Below are positions 20,026 to 22,502 of a stretch of DNA of 22,502 bases, piece by piece. Under the pieces are notes generated by a model. It was not told where the DNA came from. It was given only the letters and a program-made list of their open reading frames with translations, and searched no databases. Position 1 is the first letter of the stretch. Each line of letters begins with the position of its first letter. The stretch is from Botryllus schlosseri (lineage: Eukaryota > Chordata > Ascidiacea > Stolidobranchia > Styelidae), in the NCBI GenBank assembly GCA_000444245.1, contig KE606073.1:6797-29298 (forward strand), given 5' to 3'. Made by a program: the position numbers and the translations under genes.

Positions 20026-20188
20026 TAGTTAGGTACTTCTCCATCGATTTAGTGACTTCATCATTCAAAATCAAGCCATACAACAATTTTTTTGTCAGCT
20101 CCATTTTTCTTTCGTTCAGTTGGTTGCTAGCGAATTCCTTTATTTCATCCGCGGTCAGATTCAGGACGTGCAGCGCGCAGAAAAATTC
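20026..20188 (-). CDS. NLR gene, exon completing the QEFF motif
   Basis: This 163-nt exon starts at tttcattcccag|GAATTT and reads EFFCALHVLNL, followed by a charged helical segment. Joined to the preceding exon, which ends FSHQTMQ, it gives FSHQTMQEFFCALHVL, a close match to the FxHxxxQEFFAALY signature at the end of the NACHT-associated winged-helix/superhelical region of animal NLRs. The match across the junction is strong evidence that both splice sites are correct. The exon enters in phase 0 and leaves in phase 1 at a consensus donor, CTA|GTAAGA (intron from 20025). The frame stays open past the donor for about 20 codons, but the donor quality and the phase match to the next exon favour splicing here. 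The intron before it is 728 nt and the one after it about 4.1 kb. Confidence 0.86.
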
Positions 20189-20916
20189 CTGGGAATGAAA
20201 TATCTTTTGCATATAGGTATTGTGTATATATTATGTATAGAAGTGGCCAGTAATGGTATACTTGTACTTTTTCGGAGTACTCAAGTAGGTTTTACCCACA
20301 TACACTATACTTACTTAAATTATTCTGTTTCATACTCCATCTCCTTCTACTTCATATTTCTTCATCCAAAACTACTTGCGTTTCGTACTATGGAATTTGT
20401 TGAACTAGAAAGTATAGTAGGGGATATGTTGGTATCAGTTTCATGAATGAACTTGTCAGAACAACTGTACGGAATAGCCTCTGTGTCGCGGTAACCGAGT
20501 AGATTTGCACCTATTTGTGTCGTGCCATTAGTCATTTTGCGCTAGCCGCGAACATGCAAACTGCAATTAAGAATGTAATCACCGCCTATTAACTGTTAAA
20601 TGTATACCATGACAAGACGACCTGAACTTTTTGAAACCATTTCAAAAGTAAGGAAACTAAGACTGGTTATGATGTAATGTTTCATTTGCTTCGTAAAAAG
20701 AATATCTGGATAACCGTAGTTAGTGAGAATGCTTTTGTTCTCAGGTTGATCAGTGATCGTAAGGCAAGACAAAATAACCGTCCTTAACCAATGCAAACCG
20801 TCATTGATTCGATGAATATAGCGTAAATACACTATATGTAGAATTCTGTATCGGATTATTCAAAATTGAATAATCCCCAATGTGTGCGTGAAATAAAACA
20901 TGGTATAATCATCAAC
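20189..20916 (-). other. NLR intron with possible hAT-type end
   Basis: This is the 728-nt phase 0 intron between the NACHT exon and the QEFF exon. It contains a 78-codon minus frame (20596-20832) that resembles nothing I recognise and is not needed by the splice model. At 20251 a CAGTAATGG start followed by ACTTGTACTTTTTCGGAGTA resembles the end of a hAT-type element rich in AAGTAC words; no matching other end was found. Confidence 0.55.
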
Positions 20917-22051
20917 CTGCATTGTCTGATGTGAGAACTTGGAAAGTTTGTCGAAATGCGAAGGTATATCCTGACCATTCTCGAGAATTGCTCCGGTGGA
21001 CATTAAGTTATTCAGGACAGTTGGATCGACGGCCTGTTTTTCCAAATAACTGTGCGAGAAAACGAATTTATTTTCCCGCATTGCATTGTAGGCGAGTCTT
21101 GTGACGTCAACATAATTTTTTTCAGACAATGGACCAACAAATGCTCGGAAAAATGACGAAATAAGACCAGCAAGATTGGGAGGTACGGTAGAAGGATCTT
21201 TCGCGTATATTGTGGTCAAGTAATTGAAAAACATGGGATTGCGAACAAAATCAGCAGTTCGGGTCGAGCATTTTTAATTGCATCGAGTAACTCATCGCCA
21301 TCAATGGAATTAGAGAATGCTATCTTTTTCATGTTTGTGTCATCCAGCCCCCTCAATTCTACTACTTTGGAAGGCTTCTGGTCCGCTTTTATATCCCAAT
21401 ATGTGTTCCACCTCGTTGTAGTGAGAACACGGGCACCACGCCATATTTTCGTGGTCATAATGTTGGCAATAATATCATTTGCTCTTGCATGTGTGGTTGC
21501 AGTGACTATAGGGTATTTTTCACGACCGAATTCTTCCAAGCATTGATCGAGACCGTCAATTACTATTAACATTTTTGCCGAATTAATCTTTAACCATTTT
21601 CGACCAGCCTCCTGTTCCCGGAGACTTAACTCGGTATCAGGATCGTGAGCCATTTGCTCCGTGAATAGAAGATTGAAGGCAGTGGTCGTACTTCGATGTT
21701 GAAGCGTAGCGGCTTGGACGAAATGAACGAGCTGGATATTTTTAAGTGTCTTAAGATTTCCCTCTTCCACTGCCAAACAGTATGACTGTGTAAGTGTTGT
21801 CTTCCCTGCTCCAGCTTCTCCAAGAATCATGACGTGATTGGGATATTTGTTATGTTGGGGGGCATCGTGAATCTGATCGAGGCTGATCTTTACAACGTCA
21901 CGACCGAACGGGTTACCAGAAATAGATTGCGAACGGTGCGCTTCGATTCCCTTCATATCTATGACCATTATGGTTGGGTAACCGGCAGGCCTTTGATTGA
22001 GGCCAATTTCTCTTCGTAGATGTAGCTTTGTCTTGGTCAGAAATGCTTTCT
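20917..22051 (-). CDS. NLR gene, exon with NACHT ATPase and winged-helix region
   Basis: This exon encodes the nucleotide-binding core of a NOD-like receptor, an intracellular sensor that oligomerises on ATP binding. Counting from an in-frame ATG at 22061 that lies just inside the intron, the Walker A motif GEAGAGKTT is at residues 81-89, Walker B LIVIDGLDQ at 165-173 and a sensor-1-like RVLTTTRW at 211-218. The second half contains NPMFFNYL, typical of the helical domain after NACHT, then a winged-helix-like stretch ending FSHQTMQ. The ATG is part of the splice acceptor (tttatgctttcag|AG), so it is probably not a start; the exon enters in phase 1 and the N-terminal exons lie past the window edge. 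The donor is CAG|GTTGAT at 20916. The frame breaks once near 21243: ELLIL is in one frame and RNPMFF continues in another, consistent with one missing base. The NLR identity is very secure; functionality is not. Confidence 0.9.
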
Positions 22052-22502
22052 CTGAAAGCATAAATAATAAATATTTCCATAATCATGTTTTATCAAGTAA
22101 CAAGATACTGTGGGATGCCAGTGAGGGCCGTGATCTAACTATGTTGATAGTTTTAAATTACTCGAGACCACCAGCCTTCCTGAGGCGTACTGTATGCCTA
22201 CATACATTTTTCTATACTTGAAGACGGAAGACCCCTCAACCGAGGCTACTCAAGTTTGTCTCATCTATCCTTTTATCGATTGATAGTATAATGACTGAGA
22301 TGCAGTCGAGCCCGAGTCTTGTCCAGTATGACTGTTATCTATGCTTCTCATCATATAAAACTGTAGATTCTATTTCAAGTCATCAACATACATTAGAATA
22401 CATGCGTCATTAATATTAACTTATTATTATCGTGGGAATCTGATTGTCCATTGGCAATGTTTTAGTATACATGTTCAATAAAATGATATAATACTATTGG
22501 AA
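22052..22502 (-). other. Upstream NLR intron, no gene seen
   Basis: On the minus strand this is the intron leading to the NACHT exon acceptor at 22052-22060. It is AT-rich with scattered short frames in both directions. No N-terminal CARD, DEATH or PYD-like exon is visible, so the gene's 5' end is expected beyond the window. Confidence 0.5.

Noticed and set aside
20596-20832. 78-codon minus-strand frame in the first intron
   Set aside because: The QEFF motif is completed across this interval by splicing, and the frame shows no recognised similarity.

Overview
The window looks like AT-rich nuclear DNA from an animal. It has introns with GT/AG borders, LINE and hAT relics, a tRNA-derived SINE, a vertebrate-type (TTAGGG)n-like array and a NACHT-LRR (NLR) immune-receptor gene whose leucine-rich repeats lie on uniform single exons. 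That combination suggests an invertebrate deuterostome (tunicate, lancelet and similar lineages are possible), but the species cannot be fixed from the sequence alone. No tRNA or rRNA gene, bacterial operon, CRISPR array or virus-derived element was recognised.

The one clear host gene is on the minus strand and fills most of the window. Its 5' end lies beyond base 22502. Reading right to left: a NACHT plus winged-helix exon (22051-20917), a short exon completing the conserved FSHQTMQ|EFF motif (20188-20026), a helical/LRR-entry exon (15945-15629), and four LRR exons (10273-10106, 8351-8184, 7578-7411, 4248-4081), each exactly 168 nt, phase 0 at both ends, and encoding two ~28-residue repeats. 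All junctions agree in phase. A possible 3' terminal exon is at 3429-3205. The NACHT exon carries one frame break near 21243, so the allele may be a recent pseudogene or contain a sequencing error.

The introns are crowded with mobile DNA. From left to right: a hAT-like element (about 1036-1882); a hAT-bounded composite (2320-3941) holding a tRNA-type SINE; a decayed transposase-like gene (about 4950-6215) split by a 418-bp hAT MITE; an 853-bp hAT element (6401-7253); a LINE reverse-transcriptase fragment (7746-8065); a truncated ACTCG-rich element running into a GA microsatellite (8855-9534); a 950-bp TA-flanked element with perfect 28-bp terminal repeats (11098-12047); and a LINE RT split by both a 1355-bp hAT element (17001-18355) and a second ACTCG-rich element (about 18409-18808).

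Between 12.2 and 15.4 kb lies the most unusual non-coding architecture: degenerate telomere-like (CCCTAA) repeats flanked on both sides by 15-bp GCATGC-containing minisatellite arms in inverted orientation. A small version (12.18-12.84 kb) sits next to a large one (13.42-15.39 kb). The remaining stretches are AT-rich and show no supportable gene.
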